Positions 8,180-16,400 are shown, numbered from the stretch's first letter. The stretch: DNA of 22,861 nucleotides from Acidithiobacillus sulfuriphilus (GCF_003721225.1 NZ_RIZI01000150.1:1-22861); one strand, 5' to 3'. The notes: a model not told the origin generated them from the letters alone. A program made the numbers and translations.

Positions 8180-10648
8180 ATGGCCGCCGATCTACCGCCC
8201 TTGTCCGTCGCTGACGCCTTGCGAGAGGCCGTCGCCCATCATCACGCCGGGCGCTTGCCGGAGGCGGAACGGCTCTATCGCGCCATCCTGCGGGTGCAGC
8301 CGGGCCATCCGGACGCCCATCACAATCTCGGCGTCCTGATCTCCCAGACCGGACGCCCGGCGGATGCCTTGCCCCATCTGGCCAGCGCGCTGGCGTCCAG
8401 CCCGGCCTGCGAACCATACGCCTTGTCCTATGCCGGCGCGCTGCTGCATGCCGGGCGTGCCGAGGAGGCGCTGCTGCTGATTCAGACCGCCATGGGGCGC
8501 GGCCTCGACTCTCCCAACACGCGCGCCCTGCGGCAAGGGGCGGAGACGGCCATCCTGGCTCCCCTGGCGGCCCTGTTTCAGGCCGGGCGTCATCCGGAGC
8601 TGCAAGCCATGGCGCGCGCGCTGCTTGCCCGGCAGCCCGGTTTCGGATTCGTCTGGAAGGCCCTCGGGGTATCGCTGCTGGCGGAAGGGAAAAGCGACAT
8701 GGCCGTCTGGCGCAAGGCGGCGGAGCTGCTGCCCGGAGATGCCGAGGTGCACTACAATCTGGGCCTCGCGCTGCACAATAGCGGCCAGCCCGAAGACGCG
8801 CTGGCGTGCTGGCGCCGGGCGCTGGCGATCCGGCCGGGATTCGCCGAGGCGCATAATGCGATGGGCAACGCCCTGCAGGACATGGGGCAGTCCGCCGACG
8901 CGGTGGCCTGCTATCGCCGCGCCCTGGAGATCCGGCCGGATTTCGCGGAGGCGCACAACAATCTCGGCAACGCCCTGCACAACATCGGCCGATCCGCCGA
9001 GGCGGCGGGCTGCTATCGCCGCGCCCTGGAGATCCGGCCGGATTTCGCGGAGGCGCACTATAACCTGGGCAGGATCCTGATGGTGCTCGGCAGATCCGGC
9101 GACGCGGCGGCTTGCTGCCGTCGCGCGCTGGAGCTCAAACGCGACTTTCCGGAGGCGCTCAACATTCTCGGCAACGCCCTGCAAAGCATCGGGCAGGCCA
9201 CGGAGGCGGTGGCCTGCTACCGCCGCGCCCTGGAGATCCGGCCGGATTTCGCCGGGGCCCACAACAATCTCGGGAACACCCTGCAACGCCTGGGGCAATT
9301 CACGGACGCGGTGGCCTGCTATCGCCGCGCCCTGGAGATCAGCCCAAATCATGCGGAAGCGCACAGCAATTTCCTGTTCTGTCTCAGCCACGGCGAGGAG
9401 GTGGATGCGCCGACGCTCTTTGCCGAACACTGCCGTTTCGCCGACCGATTCGAGCATCCCCTGCGCGGCCAATGGCCCCGGCACCGCAACTCCCGGGAGC
9501 CGGAACGCCGGCTGCAAGTGGGCATCGTCTCCGGAGATCTCCGCGACCATGCCGTGGCGTATTTCATCGAGCCGGTCCTGGCGCATTTGGCGGGCCGCCG
9601 GGGGCTGGCGCTGCATGGGTACCATAATCATCGGCACGAAGACGACGTCACCCGGCGCCTGCGCGCCCATCTGCGCCACTGGCACCCGGTTGCCGCCTGG
9701 TCGGACGCGGCCCTGGCGGAAAAAATCCGCGAGGACGGCATCGACATCCTCATCGACCTTTCGGGGCACACCGCCAACAACCGCTTGCTGACCTTTGCCC
9801 GCAAACCGGCGCCGATCCAGCTCACCTGGATCGGCTATCCCAATACGACGGGGCTGCGGGCGATGGACTATGTGCTGATGGATCCGTTCAACGCCCCTTA
9901 CGGGGCTTATGAGCATGACTATGTGGAGAAATTCGCGCGCATTCCCAGTTCCCGCACCTTTTTGCCCTTCGCAAGCGCCCCGCCCGTCAATGAGCTGCCC
10001 GCCCTCGGGAGCGGCAGTGTGACCTTCGGCAGCTTCAACAGCCCCGGCAAGCTGAACCAAGGCACGCTCCTGCTGTGGAGCCGGGTGCTCCGGGCGGTGC
10101 CCGGCTCCCGCTTGCTGCTGGGCAACGTCGGCGAGGGCGCCCTGCGGGAAAGACTGGCGGAAGACTTTGCCCGTTGCGGCGTGTCCGCAGAGCGCGTGAC
10201 CTTCCAGCCGCCCATGAAAATGGCCGATTATCTGGCGTTGCATCATCAGGTCGATTTCATCCTGGATACCACCCCCTACACCGGCGGAACCACCACCAAC
10301 CATGCCCTGTGGATGGGCGTGCCGGTGTTGACCATCACCGGCCCTTCCTCCACCCGATGCCTCTGCGCCGGGATTCTGGGCCGGGTGGGATTGACGGACT
10401 GGGTCGCCGACGACGCCGACGACTTTGTGCGGCGCGCGGTGGAATGGGCCGGGAGGCTGGAGGAATTGGCCGGGCTGCGGGCGGGAATGCGGGACCGCTT
10501 GCTTCACTCTCCGCTGCGGCAACCCCAGACCGTGGCGAAAGGGTTGGAGATCGCGCTCAGGACGATGTGGCGGCGCTGGTGCGCGGGGTCGCCCGTGGAA
10601 AGTTTCGAGATCGCCCTGGAAGAGTTGTCTTCGGGCGAATGGGAATAA
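8180..10648 (+). CDS. TPR / GT41 (SPINDLY-like) protein glycosyltransferase, second copy
   Basis: The protein has 822 residues. Residues 10-115 are TPRs, 116-185 are less regular, and 189-395 hold six highly similar 34-residue TPRs of the form VACYRRALEIRPDFAEAHNNLGNAL. Residues 443-800 are the GT41 region: LQVGIVSGDLRDHAVAYF with His457, LIDLSGHTANNRLL, QLTWIGYPNTTGL, SPGKLNQG with Lys624, and DTTPYTGGTTTNHALWMGVPVLT (696-718). This is the bacterial SPINDLY branch and should glycosylate a protein partner in the cytoplasm. The residue after the active-site-region histidine is Ala, where Pro is usual. It follows an exported Asn/Thr-rich protein on the same strand, though a terminator lies between. 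The Shine-Dalgarno is weak (GAGA), so the exact start is less sure than the frame. It converges on the aldolase gene with 18 bases between stops. Confidence 0.93.
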   Translation: MAADLPPLSVADALREAVAHHHAGRLPEAERLYRAILRVQPGHPDAHHNLGVLISQTGRPADALPHLASALASSPACEPYALSYAGALLHAGRAEEALLLIQTAMGRGLDSPNTRALRQGAETAILAPLAALFQAGRHPELQAMARALLARQPGFGFVWKALGVSLLAEGKSDMAVWRKAAELLPGDAEVHYNLGLALHNSGQPEDALACWRRALAIRPGFAEAHNAMGNALQDMGQSADAVACYRRALEIRPDFAEAHNNLGNALHNIGRSAEAAGCYRRALEIRPDFAEAHYNLGRILMVLGRSGDAAACCRRALELKRDFPEALNILGNALQSIGQATEAVACYRRALEIRPDFAGAHNNLGNTLQRLGQFTDAVACYRRALEISPNHAEAHSNFLFCLSHGEEVDAPTLFAEHCRFADRFEHPLRGQWPRHRNSREPERRLQVGIVSGDLRDHAVAYFIEPVLAHLAGRRGLALHGYHNHRHEDDVTRRLRAHLRHWHPVAAWSDAALAEKIREDGIDILIDLSGHTANNRLLTFARKPAPIQLTWIGYPNTTGLRAMDYVLMDPFNAPYGAYEHDYVEKFARIPSSRTFLPFASAPPVNELPALGSGSVTFGSFNSPGKLNQGTLLLWSRVLRAVPGSRLLLGNVGEGALRERLAEDFARCGVSAERVTFQPPMKMADYLALHHQVDFILDTTPYTGGTTTNHALWMGVPVLTITGPSSTRCLCAGILGRVGLTDWVADDADDFVRRAVEWAGRLEELAGLRAGMRDRLLHSPLRQPQTVAKGLEIALRTMWRRWCAGSPVESFEIALEELSSGEWE
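8806..9363 (+). repeat. 102-bp tandem repeats encoding TPR units
   Basis: Six in-register units begin near 8806, 8908, 9010, 9112, 9214 and 9316, exactly 102 bases (34 codons) apart. Units at 8908 and 9010 share a 49-base stretch (8908-8956 = 9010-9058) without a mismatch; 9214 is nearly the same, and 8806, 9112 and 9316 have diverged more. The conservation extends to synonymous positions, which suggests recent duplication or gene conversion inside the TPR domain. Confidence 0.9.
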
Positions 10649-10665
10649 CGGCAACGCCCTTGCCG
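10649..10665. terminator. Small hairpin between convergent stops
   Basis: CGGCAA and TTGCCG form a 6-bp stem with a 5-base loop in the 18-base gap between the convergent TPR/GT41 and aldolase genes. There is no T-run on either strand, so it is at best a weak bidirectional terminator. Confidence 0.25.
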
Positions 10666-10666
10666 G

Positions 10667-11488
10667 TCAGCCGGATCCATCCCGGAACTGCCTGGCCAGC
10701 AGCGCGGCGAGTTCGTCCCGTTGCCCGAGGAGCCATTCCTCCGGCATGCCGGAATATGCCTCCAGACAGTCGCGCAGCCTGCGCATCTCCAGACCCAAAT
10801 CTTCCGGCATGGGCGGCCGGAAGAACGCCCGCGACAGCAGCGCCGAGGTGGCGCCCAGGCGGGGAAGCTGGGCGATGACCAGATCGGAGGGGATGGGCAG
10901 GCCGTCGTCCCCGCAACGGCCGACTCCACCGACGCCCAGGCGGATATCCGCCGCCCGGATGGTGCCGCAGAGGCGTTCGAGGAATTCCGACACCAGGACA
11001 TGGAAATGGCTCGGCCAGCCCAGGGAAAGACGCATGTCGTTCAGACCGACGTGAATCTCCCCCACGCCCGGGATGCGGCACAGATCCGGGGTCAGCGCGG
11101 CCGCCTCCCGCGTTTCCAGCAGCAACACCGGATGGGCGCGGCCATCCACCAGGCGAATGAACCGCTCCGCCTCCTGCGCGCTTTTGAAATAGGGCAACAT
11201 CAGCACCTGCACGCCGCTGTCCAGCAGGCGTTCGATCTCCCCGCCGGATTCGCCATGGATGGGATTGCAGCGCGCGAACAGCCTCGCCTGCCCCAAAGCG
11301 GCATGGATGCCCGGCAAATCCTCTTCGCGGTGATCGGAGATCCAGGTCGGCAGATGTCCCTGGCGGAGATGCTTGCCGATCCGCTCGATATCGATGCCGA
11401 TGCGGTCCACCCCGGCCCGGTCCGCCGCGACGGCCAGCAGCGGGTCGTTGGTGAACAGGGTCAGGATGAATTCATCGCCGTAGGCCAT
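10667..11488 (-). CDS. HpcH/HpaI aldolase / citrate-lyase-like protein
   Basis: The 273-residue product resembles class II HpcH/HpaI aldolases (TIM barrel, PEP-utilising superfamily). Visible landmarks are DRIGIDIERIGK near residue 28, TWISDHREEDL, LFARCNPIHGESGGEIERLL, VLMLPYFKSAQEAERF, LLLETREAA (an acidic residue at the metal-binding position), VGEIHVGLNDMRLSL and ATSALLSRAF. The family makes or cleaves C-C bonds in 2-oxo acids using a divalent metal. This subgroup is often annotated only as 'aldolase/citrate lyase family', so the substrate is unknown; in this context it might supply an unusual sugar-acid precursor (inference). The ATG at 11488 is chosen because AGAGGA lies 7 bases upstream; a longer in-frame start to 11593 has no such support. 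Divergent from the TA pair, convergent with the GT41 gene. Confidence 0.85.
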   Translation of the reverse strand: MAYGDEFILTLFTNDPLLAVAADRAGVDRIGIDIERIGKHLRQGHLPTWISDHREEDLPGIHAALGQARLFARCNPIHGESGGEIERLLDSGVQVLMLPYFKSAQEAERFIRLVDGRAHPVLLLETREAAALTPDLCRIPGVGEIHVGLNDMRLSLGWPSHFHVLVSEFLERLCGTIRAADIRLGVGGVGRCGDDGLPIPSDLVIAQLPRLGATSALLSRAFFRPPMPEDLGLEMRRLRDCLEAYSGMPEEWLLGQRDELAALLARQFRDGSG

Positions 11489-11638
11489 GGCCCATTCCTC
11501 TCGGGAAAGCCCGATTACAGCACATACCGCCAGCTTCGAGAAGGATCCCGGTGGCCGTCTGTTGGTGACCATCACTAGACGGTGTGCATCCATTGTACTA
11601 ACATTGCGGCAGTTGATCTAACAAACCGAGGTGCTGTT

Positions 11639-11926
11639 ATGACCGCCGTCCCATCCACTTCTTCCCGCTCGGCCCGTCTCGGCTTGCGTGCCACGCCGGA
11701 ACAGGAGGCCGTGCTGCGCCGCGCCGCTGACGTGGCGCGCAAGTCGCTGACCGACTTCATCCTCGACAGCGCCTGCCAAGCGGCCGAGGAGACCTTACTC
11801 GACCAGCGTCTTTTCATGGCGTCGGGCAGCCAGTATCAGGCGCTGCTCGATATGCTGGAGCGGCCCGAACAGGCCAATGAGCGCTTGCGAGACCTGTTCG
11901 CCCGCAAAGCGCCCTGGGAAACCTGA
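11639..11926 (+). CDS. DUF1778 (TacA-type) antitoxin
   Basis: The 95-residue protein has an N-terminal ribbon-helix-helix DNA-binding segment (SARLGLRATPEQEAVLRRAA, then KSLTDFILDSA), as in DUF1778 antitoxins. The C-terminal half (about residues 55-95) would wrap and neutralise the partner acetyltransferase. The ATG at 11639 has GAGG 8 bases upstream and starts just before the RHH; a longer in-frame start at 11582 adds an unsupported leader. The TGA stop overlaps the toxin start as TGATG. Such antitoxins repress their own operon together with the toxin; I could not define the operator in the 150-base divergent spacer with confidence. Confidence 0.92.
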   Translation: MTAVPSTSSRSARLGLRATPEQEAVLRRAADVARKSLTDFILDSACQAAEETLLDQRLFMASGSQYQALLDMLERPEQANERLRDLFARKAPWET

Positions 11927-12423
11927 TGGCTTGGGCCGCACCGGAGCCGCTGGCAGCCGGACACGGCCTGGAAGGCTTTGACTGCAGCAAGCCTTCGTTG
12001 AACGACTGGCTGCTGCGCCATGCGCGGCAGGCGCAGGGCAGCGGCTCGGCCAAGACCTTCGTCGTCTGCGAGGGCAACCGGGTCGCAGGCTACTTTAGCC
12101 TCACCGTCGGCCAAGTCGACACGCTGGATGCGCCTCAGCGTTTCTGCAAGGGCATGGGACAGTACCCGATTCCGGTGGTCATCCTGGCCCGCCTGGCGGT
12201 GGACCAGCGTGATCAAGGGCGAGGTATCGGCATCGGGCTGCTCAAGGACGCGATCCGTCGCACGCTGTTGATTGCCGAGCAGGCGGGTATTCGAGCGCTG
12301 CTGACCCATCCGATTGACGAGAAAGCAGCGCGGTTCTACCGCCGCTTCGGCTTCGAGGCCTCGCCGCTGCGCGAGCAGCAGTTGCTGCTGTTGCTCAAGG
12401 ACGCGCGGCGTTGGGTCACGTGA
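11926..12423 (+). CDS. GNAT-family acetyltransferase toxin (TacT-type)
   Basis: The 165-residue protein has the TacT/AtaT-like GNAT fold. FDCSKPSLNDWLLRHA (18-33) is the characteristic N-terminal stretch, followed by ILARLAVDQRDQGRGIGIGLL (86-106) with the acetyl-CoA-binding QGRGIG motif. AARFYRRFGF (134-143) holds the catalytic-region tyrosine at 138. Characterised relatives acetylate the amino group of charged tRNAs and so block translation; which tRNA is targeted here cannot be read. It is translationally coupled to the DUF1778 antitoxin, the standard order for this TA type. All key motifs are intact, so the toxin is probably functional. Confidence 0.93.
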   Translation: MAWAAPEPLAAGHGLEGFDCSKPSLNDWLLRHARQAQGSGSAKTFVVCEGNRVAGYFSLTVGQVDTLDAPQRFCKGMGQYPIPVVILARLAVDQRDQGRGIGIGLLKDAIRRTLLIAEQAGIRALLTHPIDEKAARFYRRFGFEASPLREQQLLLLLKDARRWVT

Positions 12424-12570
12424 CCTCAGCGACGCATCCGTACCTGGAAAAACAGCCAAGGGAGTCTATATAATCCGCTGTAGAAGCCGGCAGGAATGAC
12501 GCCGGCCAGAGTCGCCGATCCGCCAGGAATTCCGCATTCCGCCCCGCAGCACGGAGAACCTCGTCCCCCC

Positions 12571-13389
12571 ATGAAGCGCGACGACGCAGTCCCCACGGAC
12601 ACCCAACCGGCTCCCTTCGAGCAGGCCTTGCGCTCGGCCATCCAACACCACCAGGCGGGACGGCTGGCCGCGGCGGAACAAGACTATCGCGCCGCCTTGT
12701 CCTTCCAGCCCCTTCACCCCCAAGCCATCCACAACCTCGGCGCCCTGGCCATCCAGGCCGGCAATCCCGAAGCCGGCGCCGCGCTCTTGCAACAGGCGTT
12801 GCGGTTGCAGCCCGAGTACCCGGATGCCGCCGTCAACCTCGCCGTGGTCCTCAACAATCTGGGACGGCTGGCGGAGGCCGAAGCCGTGATCACCCGGGCC
12901 CTGGCGACCCACCCGGACCATCCGGGCATGGCCGCCGCCCTGGGCATGATCCTCCTGAACGAGGGGCGGCTGGCGGAGGCCGAGTCCGCCCTGCTGCGCA
13001 GCCTCTTTCGCGACCCGGATCGACCCGACGCATGGTTCAGCCTGGGCATCGCCCTGCTCCATCAGGATCGCCCCGAGGAAGCCTTGGAGGCGCTCCGGGA
13101 AGCGCTGAACGTCCGCCCGGATTTTCCCGAGGCGTCCACGCACCTGGGCCTGCTCCTGCTGCGCCTGGACCGGCGGGAAGAAGCCCATGCCGTCCTGCGC
13201 GCCGCCCTCCGTTTCGCGCCGGATTTTCCGGAATCCTTGTTCCACCTGGCCTGGACGATCACCGAAGAGGATCTCCGGCAATCCGCAGATCGCGACGGAT
13301 GGGAATGGCCCCCGGACCGCGGGGATGAGCGCGTTCCGGACGCTGCTCCCGGCATCGGGCCCCTGGCCGGCCTCGCCCACGACCAATGA
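12571..13389 (+). CDS. TPR-repeat protein without catalytic domain
   Basis: The 272-residue protein consists almost entirely of about six TPRs (for example HPQAIHNLGALAIQAGNPEA and RPEEALEALREALNVRPDF), followed by a short acidic tail (about residues 230-272) with no recognised domain. Its first 45 residues closely resemble the N-termini of the two GT41 proteins (ALxxAIxHHxAGRLxxAExxYRxxL). It may therefore be a TPR scaffold or adaptor, or the remains of a GT41 or sulfotransferase gene that lost its catalytic half. The ATG at 12571 gives a start like its relatives; the only nearby purine stretch (GGAGA) is 13 bases away, so the start is uncertain, and an in-frame ATG at 12496 is possible. It precedes the TPR-sulfotransferase by 55 bases and is probably co-transcribed. 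A TATAAT-like element (12469-12474) lies upstream, without a good -35. Confidence 0.82.
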   Translation: MKRDDAVPTDTQPAPFEQALRSAIQHHQAGRLAAAEQDYRAALSFQPLHPQAIHNLGALAIQAGNPEAGAALLQQALRLQPEYPDAAVNLAVVLNNLGRLAEAEAVITRALATHPDHPGMAAALGMILLNEGRLAEAESALLRSLFRDPDRPDAWFSLGIALLHQDRPEEALEALREALNVRPDFPEASTHLGLLLLRLDRREEAHAVLRAALRFAPDFPESLFHLAWTITEEDLRQSADRDGWEWPPDRGDERVPDAAPGIGPLAGLAHDQ

Positions 13390-13444
13390 CGGCCGGCGCC
13401 GCGGCGCCGAGCCCCGCCATGCACAACTACAGGAGGTACCCCGC

Positions 13445-15445
13445 ATGAACCACGACTTCCAGCCCAGCGTCGGCCCCGACTCCCCGGGGGCGGACGGACC
13501 CGGTGATTGGCGCCGCGTCGCCGCGCAGTGCCGCCAGACCCTGGCCATGAACCCGCAGGACGCCCAGGCCCTCGCCCGCCTGGGCAGCGCGCTGGCCCAG
13601 GGCGGCCAGACCGACGCGGCCATCGCCGCCCTGGAGCAGGCCGTGCGCCTGCGCCCGGAAATCCCCTGGCGCCGCGCCCTCGCCAACGCCTGCATCGGCG
13701 CGGGGCGTTTTGCGGACGCCGTCCGGACGCTGACCCTGGTGGCCGCCCTGGCGCCAAGGGACAGCGAGGTGCGCCTGCAACTGGCGGGCCTGCACTTGCA
13801 TCTCGGCCAGCCGGCGGAGGCCGAACGCCAGGCCCGCGCCGCCCTCGGCCTGGCCCCCCGCTCCGCCCCGGCGCTGCACACCCTGGGCCAGGTATTCTCC
13901 GCGCAGGGGCGCCACCCCGAGGCCATAGGCGCCTTCAGCGAGGCCCTGCGCCTGGCGCCGGGCTCCATCGACTCCCGCTTCGGCCTCGCCACCGTCCATC
14001 AGCACCTGGGCCATTTCAGCACCGCCGAAACCCTCTACACCGAAATCCTGCGCGGCCGCCCCGACCACCACGGCGCCCGCATCAATCTCGGCAACTGCGT
14101 CCAGGCCCTGGGCCGGGGCGAGGAGGCCATCCGTCTGTTCCGCGCCGTCCTGCGCGACGACCCGCGCTCCCTGGAGGGCCGCGTGAATCTCTGTTCGGCC
14201 CTGGTGCAGGAAGGCCGGGGCGCCGAAGCCCTGCGCGTCAGCGCCGACTACACCCCGCCCGCCGGCCGGGAGGCCGACTGGACCGCCATCCGCGCCCTCA
14301 TCTTCGAGCGCCTGGGCCGCCTGGAGGAAGCCGCCGCCCTGCTGCGGCCCTTCGTCCATCCCGACTGCGCCGCCCGCCAGGTGGTGAACTTCGCCGGCAT
14401 CGCCAAGCGCCTGGGCGGCGAACGGGCGCAGGAGGCGGTGGGCTACCTGCGCGCCTGGCTGGAGCGCAACGCCGGCGGCGTGCCCCTGCCGGAGCTGCGC
14501 GCCGCCCGCTTCCTGCTCGGCGACCTGCTGGACCGCCTGGGCGAACCAGACGCCGCCTTCGCCGCCTACGACGCGGCCAACCGCACCGGCGGCATGCGCA
14601 TGGATCGCGCCGCGCTGCTCGCCCTGCTGGGGGAGCTGGAACGCCATCCGCCCACCGCCGCCGAGGCGCCGGAAGCCGATGAGGAGGACGGCGCGGATCT
14701 GGTCTTCGTGCTGGGCATGCCCCGCTCCGGCACCACCCTCGCCGAACGCATCATCGCCAGCCACCCCCAGGGCTGGGGCGCCGGGGAGCGCACCACCATC
14801 GGCGCCATCGCCGCGGAACTGGGGGGCGGCGAGCCGCTCCGCTACCCCGCCCGCCTGGCCACCCTCACCCGCGGCGAAAGGGACACCCTGCGCCGGCGCG
14901 TGCGCGACGCCCTCGGGGCGCCCCGCGGCCCCACCCGCATCGTCGACAAGATGCCCGCCAATTTCCTGCATCTGGGGCTCATCCTCCGGCTTTTTCCGGC
15001 GGCGCACATCGTCCACACCCTGCGCGACCCCCGCGACACCTGCCTGTCCTGCTATTTCCAGAACTTCGTCGGCGAGCATCCCTACAAGCATGACCTCGGG
15101 GACCTCGGCTTCTATTACCGCCTGCACGAAGGCTTCATGGACCACTGGCAGCGGGTCTTTCCGGGCCGCATCCACGTCCTGCGTTATGAGGCGCTCATCG
15201 ACGACTTCACCGGCGAGGCGCAGCGCCTCCTGGATTTCCTGGGCCTGCCCTGGGCGGAGTCCTGCCGTGATTTCCATCAGGATGCCCACGGCGTCAAAAC
15301 CGCCAGCTACGCCCAGGTCAACCGCCCCATCTACCGCGACAGCCTGGGCCGCTGGCAACCCTACGCCGCCCACCTGGGCCCCCTCTTCGCCGCCCTGGAG
15401 GCGGGCGTGGAGAACGAGGCGGAGAAGCAGGATGCCCTGCCGTGA
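13445..15445 (+). CDS. TPR-sulfotransferase fusion protein
   Basis: The 666-residue protein has about eight TPRs (residues 25-300 clearly, degenerate to 380), a short acidic linker, then a PAPS-dependent sulfotransferase domain (418-650). The 5'-phosphosulfate loop is GMPRSGTTLAERI (424-436). KMPANFLHLGLI follows at 502-513, and the 3'-phosphate motif is TLRDPRDTCLSCYF (525-538). Related bacterial TPR-sulfotransferases resemble tyrosylprotein sulfotransferases, but the acceptor (glycan or protein) is not known. The ATG at 13445 is well fixed by AGGAGG 8 bases upstream; the open frame extends further left but overlaps the preceding gene. Co-transcription with the TPR-only protein is likely. 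The TPR domain suggests the enzyme docks on a protein substrate, as GT41 enzymes do. Confidence 0.93.
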   Translation: MNHDFQPSVGPDSPGADGPGDWRRVAAQCRQTLAMNPQDAQALARLGSALAQGGQTDAAIAALEQAVRLRPEIPWRRALANACIGAGRFADAVRTLTLVAALAPRDSEVRLQLAGLHLHLGQPAEAERQARAALGLAPRSAPALHTLGQVFSAQGRHPEAIGAFSEALRLAPGSIDSRFGLATVHQHLGHFSTAETLYTEILRGRPDHHGARINLGNCVQALGRGEEAIRLFRAVLRDDPRSLEGRVNLCSALVQEGRGAEALRVSADYTPPAGREADWTAIRALIFERLGRLEEAAALLRPFVHPDCAARQVVNFAGIAKRLGGERAQEAVGYLRAWLERNAGGVPLPELRAARFLLGDLLDRLGEPDAAFAAYDAANRTGGMRMDRAALLALLGELERHPPTAAEAPEADEEDGADLVFVLGMPRSGTTLAERIIASHPQGWGAGERTTIGAIAAELGGGEPLRYPARLATLTRGERDTLRRRVRDALGAPRGPTRIVDKMPANFLHLGLILRLFPAAHIVHTLRDPRDTCLSCYFQNFVGEHPYKHDLGDLGFYYRLHEGFMDHWQRVFPGRIHVLRYEALIDDFTGEAQRLLDFLGLPWAESCRDFHQDAHGVKTASYAQVNRPIYRDSLGRWQPYAAHLGPLFAALEAGVENEAEKQDALP

Positions 15446-15578
15446 GCGTCGCGTCATCCGCCAGCGGATCGTGCTTCGTCCGCACCGGGACAGAGATCAT
15501 CAACGCGCTGCACGCGCGTCGGAAGCACCCTTGACCCTAGTTTATGGAAAACCGTTTCACCCCGGATGAGGATAGACC

Positions 15579-16400
15579 TTGAACCTGCGAATCGAATACC
15601 CTGCCTGTCCCCTTTGCGCGGAATCCGGCGCGGCGCTCGGCACCGCCGATTGCACCCGCCATCCATTATGGCATGAACCATTGCCGCGCTCCCTGGAGTG
15701 GATGCGCTGCACGGGTTGCGGCCATGCTTATACCCATTACTACTGGTCCGCGGACGGCCTGAAAGAGGTTTTCGCCAAAGCCCACTCCAACCAGTTGGCC
15801 GGTGGTGATGCGGATGTGAAACGCACTGTCTGGGCGCCGGTCATTGAACGAACGGTGTACGCCTTGGGGGGCCACCTGGCGATAACGAACGGAGAACGCC
15901 TCCCGACCTGGCTGGATGTCGGCTGCGGAGACGGCGCCTTGGTGATGACCGCCTCGGATTTCGGCTTTCATGCCATCGGCCTGGATGCTCGTGCGGATGC
16001 CGTAGCGCGGATTCAGGCATTGGGGTTTTCCGCGCAACAAGTGGATTTTATGAATGTCCTGCTGGACGAGAAGGTCGATGTCATTTCCATGATGGACGTC
16101 CTGGAACATATACCATATCCGGCGCGCGCCTTGGAAAAGGCAAATATGCTGTTGCGTCCGGGCGGCCTTCTGGTGATCAGCCTCCCTGATTTAACCTCTT
16201 CCAGTTGGCGCATCATGGACGCCATGGGAACCAACCCTTATTGGATGGAAATCGAGCACCATCATAATTTCAGCCGTGGCCGGCTGGCCCGCCTGCTCAA
16301 ACAATGGGGGTTCATCATTGCGGATTTTGCCATCCCGTATCGTTACAAGGCGCAGATGGAGATTTATGCCATCAAAGAGGAGCCGGAACAAGGAATATAG
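15579..16400 (+). CDS. Class I SAM-dependent methyltransferase with N-terminal zinc ribbon
   Basis: The 273-residue protein has a four-cysteine zinc-ribbon-like N-terminus (C10-x2-C13 and C44-x2-C47), then a Rossmann methyltransferase domain. Motif I is WLDVGCGDGA (111-120), the acidic end of strand 2 is GLDAR, and SMMDVLEHIP (170-179) is motif IV; then LLRPGGLLVISLP. This architecture is common in sugar and surface-polysaccharide loci. The start is TTG at 15579: GAGGA lies 6 bases upstream, an in-frame TAG sits two codons before it, and the next ATG would remove the zinc ribbon. The substrate is unknown; methylation of a glycan is the likeliest role given the neighbours. Transcription may continue from the sulfotransferase gene 133 bases upstream. 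Confidence 0.9.
   Translation: MNLRIEYPACPLCAESGAALGTADCTRHPLWHEPLPRSLEWMRCTGCGHAYTHYYWSADGLKEVFAKAHSNQLAGGDADVKRTVWAPVIERTVYALGGHLAITNGERLPTWLDVGCGDGALVMTASDFGFHAIGLDARADAVARIQALGFSAQQVDFMNVLLDEKVDVISMMDVLEHIPYPARALEKANMLLRPGGLLVISLPDLTSSSWRIMDAMGTNPYWMEIEHHHNFSRGRLARLLKQWGFIIADFAIPYRYKAQMEIYAIKEEPEQGI

Noticed and set aside
8806..9363. CRISPR or non-coding satellite interpretation of the 102-bp repeats
   Set aside because: The period is 34 codons, the frame is open throughout and the translation is canonical TPR.
8192..10654. 820-codon minus-strand open frame
   Set aside because: Antisense to the second TPR/GT41 gene; the repeats in it reflect the TPR repeats on the sense strand.
12466..13992. 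508-codon minus-strand open frame
   Set aside because: Antisense across two well-supported TPR genes and their ribosome binding site.
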